Shown here: one piece after another, positions 1 to 8,595 of the stretch
Numbering within the stretch: the first letter of the stretch is position 1
Layout: every line of letters begins with the position of its first letter
Origin: Mesorhizobium tianshanense
GTDB taxonomy: Bacteria; Pseudomonadota; Alphaproteobacteria; Rhizobiales; Rhizobiaceae
NCBI RefSeq assembly: GCF_007830515.1
Contig: NZ_VLKT01000003.1
Location: 124,001 to 188,000, forward strand
Length of the DNA: 64,000 bases
Direction of reading: 5' to 3'
Made by a program: the position numbers and the translations under genes
The notes under the pieces: generated by a model
The model's input: the letters and a program-made list of their open reading frames with translations, nothing else
What the model was told of the DNA's origin: nothing
Databases searched by the model: none

Positions 1-585
1 GACCTGGTCATGGGTGACGTAGATGGTGGTGGTCTTGGATGCGGCGAGCACACCCTTCAGCTCGGCACGCATTTCGAGCCTGAGCAGCGCGTCGAGGTTG
101 GACAGCGGCTCGTCCATCAGGATGACGTCTGGCTCCATGGCGAGCGCGCGGGCGACGGCGACGCGCTGGCGTTGGCCGCCGGAAAGCTGGCCCGAATAGC
201 GCTTCAGCAGCTGTTCGATATGCATGAGCTCGGCGGTGCGGGTGACGCGGCGTTCGACCTCCGGCTGCGGCAGTTTCTTCATCCGCAAGCCGAAGGCGAT
301 GTTTTCGAACACGGTCAGATGCGGGAAGACGGCGTAGTTCTGGAACACCATGGCGATGCCGCGGTCGCGCGGCGGCAGATGGTCGACACGACGGCCGCCG
401 ATCCAGACCTCACCCTGGCTCGGTGTTTCCAATCCGGCGACGATCCTCAGCAATGTCGTCTTGCCGCAGCCCGAGGCGCCAAGCAGCACCATGAATTCCT
501 GGTCCGCGATGGTGAGGTCGACCTGGTGCAGCGCGGTGAAGCCGCCGAAGCGCTTGGCCACTTGTTTTATGGCGATCTCAGCCAT
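1..585 (-). CDS. Sugar ABC transporter ATP-binding protein, UgpC/MalK type (3' end cut by window)
   Basis: This is the nucleotide-binding subunit of a CUT1 sugar importer, which hydrolyses ATP at the cytoplasmic face of the permease pair. The visible 195 residues begin MAEIAIKQVAKRFGG. They contain a Walker A motif (GASGCGKTT), a Q-loop (VFQNYAVFPH), a canonical signature (LSGGQRQR), Walker B (LMDEPLSNLD) and the H-switch (YVTHDQ), and the window edge cuts the gene just after that. The C-terminal regulatory domain lies outside the window. The ATG at 585 lies 21 bp beyond the stop of the upstream permease gene, so this is the last visible gene of the lacI-sbp-permease-permease-ATPase operon. 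All catalytic motifs seen are intact. The substrate cannot be told from this subunit. Confidence 0.93.
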   Translation of the reverse strand, partial: MAEIAIKQVAKRFGGFTALHQVDLTIADQEFMVLLGASGCGKTTLLRIVAGLETPSQGEVWIGGRRVDHLPPRDRGIAMVFQNYAVFPHLTVFENIAFGLRMKKLPQPEVERRVTRTAELMHIEQLLKRYSGQLSGGQRQRVAVARALAMEPDVILMDEPLSNLDALLRLEMRAELKGVLAASKTTTIYVTHDQV

Positions 586-606
586 CGGCTTTCTCCCTAT
601 CGCACG

Positions 607-1449
607 TCATCGATTGGCGATCCCCCACATGGCGAACAGGTATTTGCGCACGGCGAAGATGAAGATCAGCGCCGGGATGACCAGTGCCGCCCCACCGGCG
701 AATTTGAGATAGAGCGGCGACTCGCCGAGGCTCTGCAGCAGGAAGGCGGTTAGCGTCCGGTTCTCGATGGTGAGCACGGCGGCGGCAAACACCTCGTTCC
801 AGGAAATGGTGAAGGCAAAGACCGCCGAGGCCGCCATGCCGGGCAGCGCCAGCGGCAGGATGACCTTGCGAAAAGCCTGCAGGCGGGTGCAGCCAAGCGT
901 CCACGCCGCTTCCTCCAGTTCCACCGGGATGCCTGAGAACAGCGAGAAGGTGATCAGCACCGCGAACGGCAGCGCCAGCGTAGTGTGGACCAGCGCCAGC
1001 CCGATGGCGGTGTCGTCGAGGCCGGTGCGGATGAACATCACCGCCAGCGGCAGCGCCAGCAGCGGCAGCGGAAAGGCGCGGGTCATCAGCACCAGGAAGC
1101 GGAACGTGCCCTTGCCCGGAAAATCGAAGCGCGACAGCGCGTAGCCGGCGGGCGCGCCAAAGCCGATCGAGAGGATCATCGTAAGGGTGGCGACGAGCAC
1201 CGAGTTCCACAGCGCCCTGCCGACGCCGGCGAAATTGATGAAGAAAGACAGGCTGCCGATATCGAAGGAAGGGAAAAAGCGCTTGGGAAAGGCAGTGACC
1301 TCTTCCGGCGACGACAACGCGTTGACGGTCAGGAGATAGATCGGCAGCAGCACCCAGACCGAAAGCAGGATGACGGTGGCGACCAGCAGCCAGTTGCCGG
1401 CTTTGCGGACCGCGGGCACGGCGATCGGTATCTCTGCGACGGCGATCAT
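607..1449 (-). CDS. Carbohydrate ABC transporter permease (MalG/UgpE type)
   Basis: This is an inner-membrane permease of 280 residues with about six hydrophobic segments, the first at about residues 17-37. The cytoplasmic coupling loop reads EEAAWTLGCTRLQAFRKVILPL, where the EAA signature occupies E-E-A-A and the conserved Gly follows in LGC; this loop docks on the ATPase. The start is the ATG at 1449, which overlaps the stop of the upstream permease by four bases (ATGA). The reading frame stays open upstream, but that extension lies inside the neighbouring gene and is out of frame with it. This is the MalG-like partner of the MalF-like permease immediately upstream. Confidence 0.92.
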   Translation of the reverse strand: MIAVAEIPIAVPAVRKAGNWLLVATVILLSVWVLLPIYLLTVNALSSPEEVTAFPKRFFPSFDIGSLSFFINFAGVGRALWNSVLVATLTMILSIGFGAPAGYALSRFDFPGKGTFRFLVLMTRAFPLPLLALPLAVMFIRTGLDDTAIGLALVHTTLALPFAVLITFSLFSGIPVELEEAAWTLGCTRLQAFRKVILPLALPGMAASAVFAFTISWNEVFAAAVLTIENRTLTAFLLQSLGESPLYLKFAGGAALVIPALIFIFAVRKYLFAMWGIANR

Positions 1450-2291
1450 ATGCGCGCTTCCTTCGGCACGCGCAGCACCCGCAGGAAGAACAGCGTGAGG
1501 CCGACCGAGATGGCGAGGATGAGCAGGGCGAAAGCGGCGGCAACGTTGCGATCCTGCAACGAGAACTGCCAATTATAGGTCTCGCCCATCAGCACCGGCA
1601 AATTGGTGCCGCCGAGCGCCGCCACCACGGCGAAAACCTCGAAGGCGAGAATGACGCGCAGGATGATCGCCGTCTGCAGGCTGGGGCGCAGCAAGGGCAG
1701 CGTGATCTTGACGAAGCGCTTCCACGGACTCGCGCCAAAGACCTCGGCCGCCTCGTGATATTCCCGCGGGATGAGCCCCATGCCGGCGACCAGGATGACC
1801 ATCATGATCGCGGTCGCGCGCCAAATCTCGGCCAGCACCACGGCGACGAAGATGGTCAATTTGCTCTGGTAGCCGAGAAACATGACAGGCCTGTCGACGA
1901 GGCCGAGGTTAGAAAGCAGCGTGTTGAGGAAGCCGGACTGGTCGAAAATGGCAAGCCAGATCAACCCGGCGGCGAGATCGGAGATGCCGAGCGGGATGGC
2001 AAAGATGTAGAGCGCCGCACCCCGCCCGGTTTCGAGCCTGGACACGACTGTCGCCATCAACAGGGCCATGACCAGCTGGATCGGCACGACGATGGCGGCA
2101 AGCAGGATGGTGTTCCAGAAGGCGACCGGGAACTTCCAGTTGCCGGCCATGGTGCGGAAATTATCCAGCGTGAAGCCGCCGTCGCGGGTGAAAGCCTCGA
2201 AGGCGACCAGCGCGAACGGGTAGAGGAAGAAGACGCAGAGGAACAGCGTTGCCGGCATCAGCAGCAGATAGGGCAGGGCCTTGCCGTGCAT
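1446..2291 (-). CDS. Sugar ABC transporter permease (MalF/UgpA type)
   Basis: This 281-residue membrane protein begins MHGKALPYLLLMPATLFLC, with a transmembrane segment close to the N-terminus. The EAA loop lies in REYHEAAEVFGASPWKRFVK near residues 181-200, as expected for CUT1 permeases of the MalF/UgpA type. It is translationally coupled to the MalG-like permease through an ATGA overlap and follows the binding-protein gene after a 73-bp gap that holds a stable hairpin. The substrate is unknown, but the LacI regulator in the same operon suggests a sugar or sugar derivative. Confidence 0.92.
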   Translation of the reverse strand: MHGKALPYLLLMPATLFLCVFFLYPFALVAFEAFTRDGGFTLDNFRTMAGNWKFPVAFWNTILLAAIVVPIQLVMALLMATVVSRLETGRGAALYIFAIPLGISDLAAGLIWLAIFDQSGFLNTLLSNLGLVDRPVMFLGYQSKLTIFVAVVLAEIWRATAIMMVILVAGMGLIPREYHEAAEVFGASPWKRFVKITLPLLRPSLQTAIILRVILAFEVFAVVAALGGTNLPVLMGETYNWQFSLQDRNVAAAFALLILAISVGLTLFFLRVLRVPKEARI

Positions 2292-2316
2292 GAGTTATCC
2301 TTTGGCATGATGCAGC

Positions 2317-2349
2317 GGGCGCCCGGAGCGCAACAAACCCCGGACGCCC
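2317..2349 (-). terminator. Post-binding-protein hairpin (partial terminator or mRNA stabiliser)
   Basis: GGGCGCCCGG (2317-2326) pairs with CCGGACGCCC (2340-2349) with one G-U pair and a 13-base loop. It lies between the binding-protein stop (2365) and the first permease start (2291). There is no U-run. Such hairpins commonly raise binding-protein mRNA over permease mRNA in ABC operons, and that role is inferred here. Confidence 0.5.
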
Positions 2350-2364
2350 CCTCGGGAGGATATC

Positions 2365-3630
2365 TTAATCGACCGGACAGGCGCCTGCGGATGGCTTGTC
2401 GGGCGCCCAGCACGGTGCCTTGGACTGGTCGATGAGCGCCTTGAGCGCCGTCGCCTGTTCCTCAAGCACGCCATGCACATCCTGGCCGCCGAGCACGATG
2501 CGCTCGAAACTGTCGACATAGACCTGGTTGAACTTGCCGCCGAGATCGCCAAGCCCCATCGGCAGCAGCGCCGGCAGCGCATCCGGCGCACCGGTCATGG
2601 TGGCTATCGCCGGGCTGAAGGCTTTCACCGAGGCCGGCATGTCGTCGGCCAGCTTGACGTCGATGACGGGGAAGAAGTTGGTGGCCTTGAGTGTCGCGAT
2701 CTGCGTTTCCGGCTTGAGCATGTAGGCGACCAGCGCCTTGGCCTTGTCCATGTCCGGCGATGTCTTCGGAATGGCGATGCCGGCGATCACCGGCATGTAG
2801 CCGCGACCCGCCGGGCCGGCTGGCGCCGGGAAGGCGACGAATTCGTCGGGCTTCTGGTTGAACGCATCGGCAAGCCGCGCCACGTGGTCGAACGCCACCC
2901 ACACTTCGCCGGTCAGCAGTGGCTCCTGCATGAAGGCATAGTTGGTCGAATTCGGGTTGGTGTACTGCCACAATTCCTTGAACTTGTTCCACGCGGTCTC
3001 GGCCTCCGTCGAGCGGAACTTGGTCACCATCGACCCGGTGTAGGATGGGTAGAGAAAACCTTCGAAGAAACGGTGCTTCAGCCCCTTCGGCCCGGCCGGA
3101 AAGCCGAATTTCGGCGAACCGGTGTTTTCGGCGATGTTCTTCGACCATTCGATGAGCTGGTCATAGGTGATGGTGTTGAGGTCGACGTCTGCCGGCAGAT
3201 ATTGCAGCGCCTGCTTGTTGGCCGCCATCAGGAAGGTCGCCTGCATCCACGGCAGGTATTTCTGCACGCCGGTACCGAGCATGCCGAGTTTCTGGTAGGC
3301 TTCGTTGAGCTTGGCGCCGCCGACGTCGACGCCGGACAGATCGACAAGGTCCGCACCCACCGTGGAGAAGTCTCCGTGCAGGCCCCCGAGCACGCCGATG
3401 GTGCCGGAGCCGGCCTGCAGTTCGGCTTGGAGGCGGGTGAGCCAGGGCCCGTCCTCGGCGACTTGGTAGTCGACCTGGCCGTCAAACGCCTTCAGCACTT
3501 CGCTGCGCATTTTTTGCGTCTCCTCCACAGGCCGCGCCTGCGTCGACCAGAACAGCACCTGGGCTTGCGCACCGCCCATCGCGATCGACAGTGCGAGTGC
3601 GGCGCCTGCCAATGTCTTCAACGCATTCAT
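2365..3630 (-). CDS. Periplasmic sugar-binding protein (ABC family 1)
   Basis: This 421-residue extracellular solute-binding protein belongs to the CUT1 importer downstream. A Sec signal peptide covers about residues 1-23 (MNALKTLAGAALALSIAMGG...AQA), with cleavage probably after AQA. The mature part begins QVLFWSTQARPVEETQKMR, typical of family 1 proteins that open with a short beta strand. Its length is normal for the family. It lies 36 bp downstream of the lacI gene and is probably cotranscribed with it. It is the first transport gene of the operon, and the hairpin after it probably increases its dosage relative to the permeases. Ligand specificity cannot be read from the sequence. Confidence 0.92.
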   Translation of the reverse strand: MNALKTLAGAALALSIAMGGAQAQVLFWSTQARPVEETQKMRSEVLKAFDGQVDYQVAEDGPWLTRLQAELQAGSGTIGVLGGLHGDFSTVGADLVDLSGVDVGGAKLNEAYQKLGMLGTGVQKYLPWMQATFLMAANKQALQYLPADVDLNTITYDQLIEWSKNIAENTGSPKFGFPAGPKGLKHRFFEGFLYPSYTGSMVTKFRSTEAETAWNKFKELWQYTNPNSTNYAFMQEPLLTGEVWVAFDHVARLADAFNQKPDEFVAFPAPAGPAGRGYMPVIAGIAIPKTSPDMDKAKALVAYMLKPETQIATLKATNFFPVIDVKLADDMPASVKAFSPAIATMTGAPDALPALLPMGLGDLGGKFNQVYVDSFERIVLGGQDVHGVLEEQATALKALIDQSKAPCWAPDKPSAGACPVD

Positions 3631-3666
3631 CGTGGTCTTCCTCCCTGGTTGTGCGCCGCCCCGGCG

Positions 3667-4710
3667 TCAGTTTTTTCCTGTGAGCGCTGGGCCATGGCTT
3701 GCCCGCGAAACCAACGTTGGCCGGATCAGCCGCGTCAGCGGAGCGGCGGGCCTGCCGCCGATGATGGTCAACAGCATCTCGCCGATCTCGCGCGCGCACT
3801 GGCGGATCGAGGCATCGAATGTGGTGAGGCCCGGCGGCGCATAGGCCGAGGCGACGATGTTGTCGAAGCCGATGACGGAAAGGTCGCGAGGGATGGTCAG
3901 GCCGGCGCGGGCGGCCTCTTCCATGACGCTGAGCGCGAGCTCGTCGAACAGCGCGACGATGGCCGTCGGCCGCTCGACAGCATGCAGCAGCCGGTTGATG
4001 GCCTGGATGCGGGCGCCGCGATCGAAGCGCGGCGCGGTCGCCACATCGAGCCTGACCGACGGATCGCCTCGGCGGGCGATCGCTGCGGCGAGCCCGTCTT
4101 GCCGCAGATGCCGAAACGTCATCGGCTCGGCGATCGTCACCAGGCCGAAATGGCGGTGCCCGAGATCGTAAAGCATGTCGAAGGCTTCGCCGAAGGCGTG
4201 CGCGCCATCGGTGTCGAGCCAGTTGTAGGCGAAGTCGGTGTCGAGCAGCCGGCCATGGGCGACGAACGGGAAATTGCGTTGACGCAGGTAGGCGAGCCGT
4301 TCGTCGACCTCGGCGATGCGGGTGACGACGACGCCATCGGCGCGTCCGGATTCGACAACATGGCGAAGCACGGAAAGCTCCGACTGGCCTTGCGCCGCGG
4401 CGGCGAGGATCAGGTCGGTGCCATGCGAAACCAGCCCTTCGCCAAGCCCGGTGACGAATTCGCCGAGGAAAGAATCGACCAGATTTGGGCCGCGGATCGG
4501 CAGCACCATGCCGACAAAGCCGCTGCGGCCGGAGACCAGCGTACGGGCCGCCGTGTTGGGCACGTAGCCGGCCTGGCGCGCGGCTTCAGTGACCCGTTCG
4601 CGCGTCTTCAAGGCGATCTGCTGATGGCCGGCAAGCGCCCGCGACACTGTAGTGATCGACAGGTCGAGCTGCGCTGCAAGTTCCTTGAGCGTGGTGACGC
4701 GGGCTGGCAC
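3667..4710 (-). CDS. LacI-family transcriptional repressor
   Basis: This 347-residue DNA-binding repressor has an N-terminal LacI helix-turn-helix (TTLKELAAQLDLSITTVSRAL) and hinge (NTAARTLVSGRSG), followed by a periplasmic-binding-like ligand domain. I chose the GTG at 4710 because GGAGGA stands a few bases upstream. The longer frame begins with a TTG at 4725 that places this Shine-Dalgarno inside the coding region. It heads the sugar ABC operon, and two AAACGTTT half-palindromic sites lie just upstream. Autorepression relieved by the transported sugar is therefore the simplest model. Confidence 0.9.
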   Translation of the reverse strand: MPARVTTLKELAAQLDLSITTVSRALAGHQQIALKTRERVTEAARQAGYVPNTAARTLVSGRSGFVGMVLPIRGPNLVDSFLGEFVTGLGEGLVSHGTDLILAAAAQGQSELSVLRHVVESGRADGVVVTRIAEVDERLAYLRQRNFPFVAHGRLLDTDFAYNWLDTDGAHAFGEAFDMLYDLGHRHFGLVTIAEPMTFRHLRQDGLAAAIARRGDPSVRLDVATAPRFDRGARIQAINRLLHAVERPTAIVALFDELALSVMEEAARAGLTIPRDLSVIGFDNIVASAYAPPGLTTFDASIRQCAREIGEMLLTIIGGRPAAPLTRLIRPTLVSRASHGPALTGKN

Positions 4711-4733
4711 CGTTCCTCCGAACAAAGCGTTTG

Positions 4734-4772
4734 AAACGTTTGTAATGGCCTCAGCATAAATTGCAAACGTTT
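4734..4772. promoter_or_regulatory. Twin LacI-family operators upstream of lacI
   Basis: Two copies of the palindrome AAACGTTT lie at 4734-4741 and 4765-4772, centred 31 bp apart (about three helical turns). The first is in the context TTGAAACGTTTG and the second in TGCAAACGTTTT. Both match the CG-centred operators of LacI-family repressors, and both sit directly upstream of the lacI gene starting at 4710. The site is also upstream of the divergent SorC-type gene at 4997, though about 225 bp away. Confidence 0.75.
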
Positions 4773-4933
4773 TAAATCGACCCTCGACCGGCGCTCAGAT
4801 GCAGGGTCCAGCCACAGAAGGTCGGCAGGCTGATCGCTGCTCCGGCAGGTCGATAGGTCGGCACTTCGAATAGGCACCAACAGCGGGCCAAAGCCTCTTT
4901 GTCCGCTTTGGCGTGATTTGAATGATGCGGCGC

Positions 4934-4986
4934 TTGACTCCTGCGGCGCCTTGTGAAAAATTTTGCAACAGCTGATAAAAATATCA
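4934..4986 (+). promoter_or_regulatory. Candidate promoter and operator of the erythritol operon
   Basis: A -35-like TTGACT (4934-4939) is followed after 16 bases by AAAAAT (4956-4961). Downstream, the inverted repeat TGATA-AAAA-TATCA (4973-4986) ends against the ribosome-binding site of the SorC-type gene at 4997, a position suited to autorepression. The AT-rich character of this short stretch contrasts with its surroundings. The assignment is by pattern only. Confidence 0.4.
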
Positions 4987-4996
4987 AAGGGCGGAA

Positions 4997-5971
4997 ATGG
5001 TTGGCTTCGGAAACGGCCTCCTGCGCGATGATGAAACCAGCATGGCCACACGTGCCGCCTGGCTTCATTATGCCGGCGGGCTGACCCAGTCGGAGGTCGC
5101 CAAGCGGCTGGGGCTGACCAGCCTCAAGGCGCATCGCCTCATCACCAAGGCCAATCAGGAAGGGCTGGTCAAAGTCTATATCGACGGCGAAGTGTCGGAA
5201 TGCGTCGTGCTCGAAGACGAGTTGTCCAGCCGCTACGGCCTCGATTACTGCGAGGTCGTTCCCGACTTTGACGGGGAAGACCTGCCGCTCAAGGCGCTCG
5301 GCATCGCCGGCGCGCAGTTTCTCAAGCGTGAGATCGAACGCGGTGAGGACACGCTGATCGGCGTCGGTCATGGCCGCACGCTGGCCGCCTGCGTGGAATA
5401 TCTGCCGCGCATATCGGCCGAAAAGACCCGCTTCGTCTCTCTGCTCGGTGGTCTGACGCGCAAGTTCTCGGCCAATCCGCACGACGTCATTCATCGCCTG
5501 GCCGAACGGACAGGCGCGGAAGCCTATGTGATGCCGGTGCCGATGTTCGCCAACACGGTCGAGGATCGAACCGTGCTGCTTGGGCAGAAGGGCATCAGCG
5601 AGGTCTTCGATCTCGGCAAGGCCGCCAACCTGCTCATTGCCGGTATCGGCACTGCCGAGCGCGAGGCGTCGCTGGTCGCCACCGGCATGATCGAGAAGGG
5701 CGAGATGGAGGAGATCCGCCGCAAGGGCGGCGTCGGCGAACTGCTCGGCCATTTCTTCGACGATGCTGGAAAGGCGGTCGAGACGACCCTTTCCAACCGG
5801 GCGCTGGCGCTGGCGCGCGAAGACATCAGCAATCGCAGGATTGTCGCCGTTGCCGGCGGCAAGGTGAAGGTTCGTGCCATCAAATCGGTGTTGGAGGGCC
5901 GCTATCTCAAGGGCTTGGTCACCGATGAGCGGACGGCGCGATCACTCGTGGAGCAGACGCCGGTCGGGTAG
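4997..5971 (+). CDS. eryD: SorC-family sugar-binding transcriptional regulator, EryD-like
   Basis: This 324-residue regulator has an N-terminal helix-turn-helix (GGLTQSEVAKRLGLTSLKAHRLI) and a C-terminal SorC sugar-phosphate-binding domain containing GVGHGRTL and GIGTAERE. EryD of Brucella and rhizobia is a SorC-type repressor of erythritol genes of similar length. Here the gene opens the erythritol operon, with 44 bp to the binding-protein gene. The ATG at 4997 has a purine-rich AAAGGGCGG ribosome site. A TGATA/TATCA inverted repeat directly upstream suggests autoregulation. The symbol rests on family and context; the inducer is not shown by sequence. Confidence 0.75.
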   Translation: MVGFGNGLLRDDETSMATRAAWLHYAGGLTQSEVAKRLGLTSLKAHRLITKANQEGLVKVYIDGEVSECVVLEDELSSRYGLDYCEVVPDFDGEDLPLKALGIAGAQFLKREIERGEDTLIGVGHGRTLAACVEYLPRISAEKTRFVSLLGGLTRKFSANPHDVIHRLAERTGAEAYVMPVPMFANTVEDRTVLLGQKGISEVFDLGKAANLLIAGIGTAEREASLVATGMIEKGEMEEIRRKGGVGELLGHFFDDAGKAVETTLSNRALALAREDISNRRIVAVAGGKVKVRAIKSVLEGRYLKGLVTDERTARSLVEQTPVG

Positions 5972-6015
5972 CCGGCAACCATTCGATTGAAACTACCCTG
6001 TGGAGGAGAAGACAG

Positions 6016-7461
6016 ATGCATGAGAAAGAGAAAGACCTGATCGATGCGTTCCTGCGCGGACAAGTCGATCGTCGGGGGCTGATCAAGGGCCTTGGCGCGA
6101 TGGGCCTTGCCGCTGGCACGGCCGGCACGCTGCTCAATCTGGGGCAGACCCGCGCGCTCGCGGCCGATTTCGACTGGCAGGCGCACAAGGGCAAGACCAT
6201 CAAGCTCTTGCTCAACAAGCATCCTTACGCGGATGCGATGATCGCCAACCTCGATAACTTCAAGAAGTTGACCGGTATGGAAGTCGTCTATGACGTGTTT
6301 CCGGAAGACGTCTATTTCGACAAGGTCACCGCCGCGCTGTCGGCCAGCTCGCCCGAATATGATGCCTTCATGACCGGCGCCTACATGACCTGGACCTATG
6401 GCCCGGCGGGCTGGATCACCGACCTCAACGAGTGGATCCAGGATCCGGCCAAGACCAACCCGAACTATGCCTGGGACGACTTCCTGCCCGGTGTCAGGAA
6501 ATCCTGCGCCTGGAACGGCCAGCCTGGCGGAGTGCTTGGCTCCGACGACGCCAAGCAGTGGTGCATTCCGTGGGGTTTCGAACAGAACAACATCACCTAC
6601 AACAAGGGCATGTTCGACACGGCCGGTGTCACCGTTCCCGGCAACATGGACGAGATGGTCGCCGCGGCTGCCAAGCTCACCAAGGATGTCGGTGGCGGCG
6701 TCTACGGCATCGGCGTGCGCGGCTCTCGCTCCTGGGCGACGATCCATCCCGGCTTCCTGTCGGCTTACGCCAACTTCGACCAGAAGGACCTCAACGTCTC
6801 GGCCGACGGCAAATTGTCGGCCGCGATGAACACCGCCGAATCCAAGGCCTTCCACAAGCAGTGGGTGCAGATGATCCAGGAGAGCGGCCCCAAGGACTGG
6901 TCGACCTACACCTGGTATCAGGTCGGCACCGATCTTGGCGCCGGCGCCTCGGCGATGATCTTCGACGCCGACATCCTCGGCTACTTCATGAATGGCGGCG
7001 ACAACAAGATGGCAGGCAAGCTCGCCTTCTCCGCCTTCAAGGCCAATCCGGCGGCCAAGGCGCCGACGCCCAACATCTGGATCTGGTCGCTGTCGATGTC
7101 CAACTTCTCGAAGGACAAGGACGCCACCTGGTACTTCATGCAGTGGGCATCCGGGCCTGAGCATGCGCTGTTCGGCGCGACCAAGATGGACTTCGTCAAT
7201 CCGGTCCGCCAGTCGGTCTGGAAGGACGAGGTGTTCCGCGAGAAACTCAACAAGAGCTATCCGGGCTATGTCGAGATGTTCGACGTCTCGGCGCCGGGCG
7301 CCAGCATCAAATTCACCCCGCAGCCGCTGTTCTTCGATCTCACCACCGAATGGGCGGCGACGCTGCAGAAGATGGTGGCCAAGGAAGTGCCGGTCGATGA
7401 AGGCCTCGACATGCTGGCCACCAGCATTGACGGCCAGCTCAAGGAAGCCGGGCTCGGCTGA
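6016..7461 (+). CDS. Tat-exported ABC substrate-binding protein of the erythritol operon
   Basis: This 481-residue family 1 solute-binding protein should capture the polyol in the periplasm. The N-terminus carries a twin-arginine motif (DRRGLIKGLGAMGL, residues 18-31) and a hydrophobic stretch ending near ALAADFDW, which implies folded export by Tat. It is followed by two permeases and two different ATPases, an arrangement known from GlpSTPQV-type glycerol and Mpt-type polyol carriers of rhizobia. The Shine-Dalgarno is GGAGGAGA. An unusually strong hairpin follows the stop codon. Erythritol, or a related tetritol or pentitol, is the inferred ligand from the EryABC genes downstream. Confidence 0.88.
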   Translation: MHEKEKDLIDAFLRGQVDRRGLIKGLGAMGLAAGTAGTLLNLGQTRALAADFDWQAHKGKTIKLLLNKHPYADAMIANLDNFKKLTGMEVVYDVFPEDVYFDKVTAALSASSPEYDAFMTGAYMTWTYGPAGWITDLNEWIQDPAKTNPNYAWDDFLPGVRKSCAWNGQPGGVLGSDDAKQWCIPWGFEQNNITYNKGMFDTAGVTVPGNMDEMVAAAAKLTKDVGGGVYGIGVRGSRSWATIHPGFLSAYANFDQKDLNVSADGKLSAAMNTAESKAFHKQWVQMIQESGPKDWSTYTWYQVGTDLGAGASAMIFDADILGYFMNGGDNKMAGKLAFSAFKANPAAKAPTPNIWIWSLSMSNFSKDKDATWYFMQWASGPEHALFGATKMDFVNPVRQSVWKDEVFREKLNKSYPGYVEMFDVSAPGASIKFTPQPLFFDLTTEWAATLQKMVAKEVPVDEGLDMLATSIDGQLKEAGLG

Positions 7462-7469
7462 GTCCTGGC

Positions 7470-7503
7470 GGCCGGCTGGCCCGCTTCTGCGGGCCAGCCG
7501 GCC
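7470..7503 (+). terminator. 15-bp perfect hairpin after the binding-protein gene
   Basis: GGCCGGCTGGCCCGC (7470-7484) and its exact complement (7489-7503) flank a TTCT loop, eight bases after the binding-protein stop. There is no U-run, so readthrough is expected. A role in protecting the binding-protein mRNA or causing partial termination is inferred. Confidence 0.6.
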
Positions 7504-7526
7504 ATTCCACTGCGAAGCGGCGCCTG

Positions 7527-7571
7527 GAGCATCGGACCCAAAAGTGGAAACCGGTTTTGGGTCCGATGCTC
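7527..7571. repeat. Rhizobial palindromic intergenic element
   Basis: An inverted repeat with outer arms GAGCATCGGACCC and GGGTCCGATGCTC surrounds the core AAAAGTGGAAACCGGTTTT. The core matches the AAGTGGnAnCCGGTTTT element near 19735 in this window. Such elements are abundant between genes in Mesorhizobium and related genera. It lies inside the ery operon between the binding protein and the first permease. Confidence 0.85.
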
Positions 7572-7662
7572 AACACTGGCGGTGCCGCCACTCGCCCGAC
7601 CGGCCGTCCTGCTCCCTGGGCGGCCGGCAGGGCGAAGCAACAGAGATGACGGGTGAGCCACG

Positions 7663-8586
7663 ATGACTGCGGCGACAATGCAAAGAAACAGGCCTTCCGG
7701 CTTCAGGATCAGCAAGCGGGTGCTGCCTTATGTACTCAGCCTGCCGGCCTTGCTCGTTTGTATCGGCATCCTGATCCCGTTCTTCACATCGGTCGTCTAT
7801 TCGTTCCAGCGCTACCGGCTGAGCCAGCCCTGGGCGCGGCAGTTCAACTGGGGCGACAACTACATTTCTTTTTTCACTGACCCGAGATTCTGGAACACGC
7901 TTGAAATATCGCTGCTCTATGCCGGCATCACCGTTCTGCTCGAACTGCTTCTCGGCCTCGGCATCGCCATGCTGCTGCAGAAGCGCTCGACGCTGAACAA
8001 CTTCATCTCGATCATGCTGTTGATGCCGCTGATGACGGCGCCGGCGCTGGCCGCGCTGATGTGGAAGCTGATGACCAATCCCGGCTTCGGCGTGCTGAGC
8101 TATCTCGCCAGCCTGATCGGGCTTCAGGATTTCCGCTGGGCTTCGTCTCCGTCGACGGCACTTTTCACGGTGGTCCTTGTCGACATCTGGGTCTACACGC
8201 CCTTCATCATGATCCTGCTGCTTGCCGGCCTGCGCAGCCTGCCGACGCAGCCCTTCGAGGCGGCAGCACTTGACGGCGTGCCACGGAGTTTCGTGTTCTT
8301 CCGCATCACCTTGCCGATGCTGACGCCCTATATACTGACCGCGACGCTGTTCCGCCTGCTCGATTCCATCCAGCAGTTCGACATCATCTATGCCATGACC
8401 CAGGGCGGTCCGGGCGACACGCTGACCGTCTTCCAGGTCGAGGCCTATCTCAACTTTTTCCAGTCGACCAATGTCGGCCGTTCAGCAGCGCTGATGATCA
8501 TCCTGTGGGCGATCACCTACTTCCTCTCGAACATTTTCATCAAGAACTGGCTGCGCCTGCGCGAACGCGCCCGCGGCCAGGCATAG
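7663..8586 (+). CDS. Polyol ABC transporter permease 1
   Basis: This 307-residue CUT1 permease has its first membrane segment near residues 20-42 (YVLSLPALLVCIGILIP). The EAA loop lies in FEAAALDGVPRSFVFFRITLPML, near residues 198-220. The ATG at 7663 is preceded by GGTGAG. It is the MalF-like member of the pair and is followed after nine bases by the second permease. Transport of erythritol or a similar polyol is inferred from the kinase and dehydrogenases of the same operon. Confidence 0.9.
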   Translation: MTAATMQRNRPSGFRISKRVLPYVLSLPALLVCIGILIPFFTSVVYSFQRYRLSQPWARQFNWGDNYISFFTDPRFWNTLEISLLYAGITVLLELLLGLGIAMLLQKRSTLNNFISIMLLMPLMTAPALAALMWKLMTNPGFGVLSYLASLIGLQDFRWASSPSTALFTVVLVDIWVYTPFIMILLLAGLRSLPTQPFEAAALDGVPRSFVFFRITLPMLTPYILTATLFRLLDSIQQFDIIYAMTQGGPGDTLTVFQVEAYLNFFQSTNVGRSAALMIILWAITYFLSNIFIKNWLRLRERARGQA

Positions 8587-8595
8587 GAGGCTGGG

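Noticed and set aside
2473..4734. Long plus-strand open frame of about 750 codons opposite the binding-protein and lacI genes
   Set aside because: It is an antisense shadow of two clear family members, rich in Arg/His/Gly, with no ribosome site or recognisable domain.
7527..7571. Palindrome as a regulatory operator or terminator of the ery operon
   Set aside because: Its core recurs near 19735 and it has the form of common rhizobial intergenic repeats, so a repeat is the simpler explanation.
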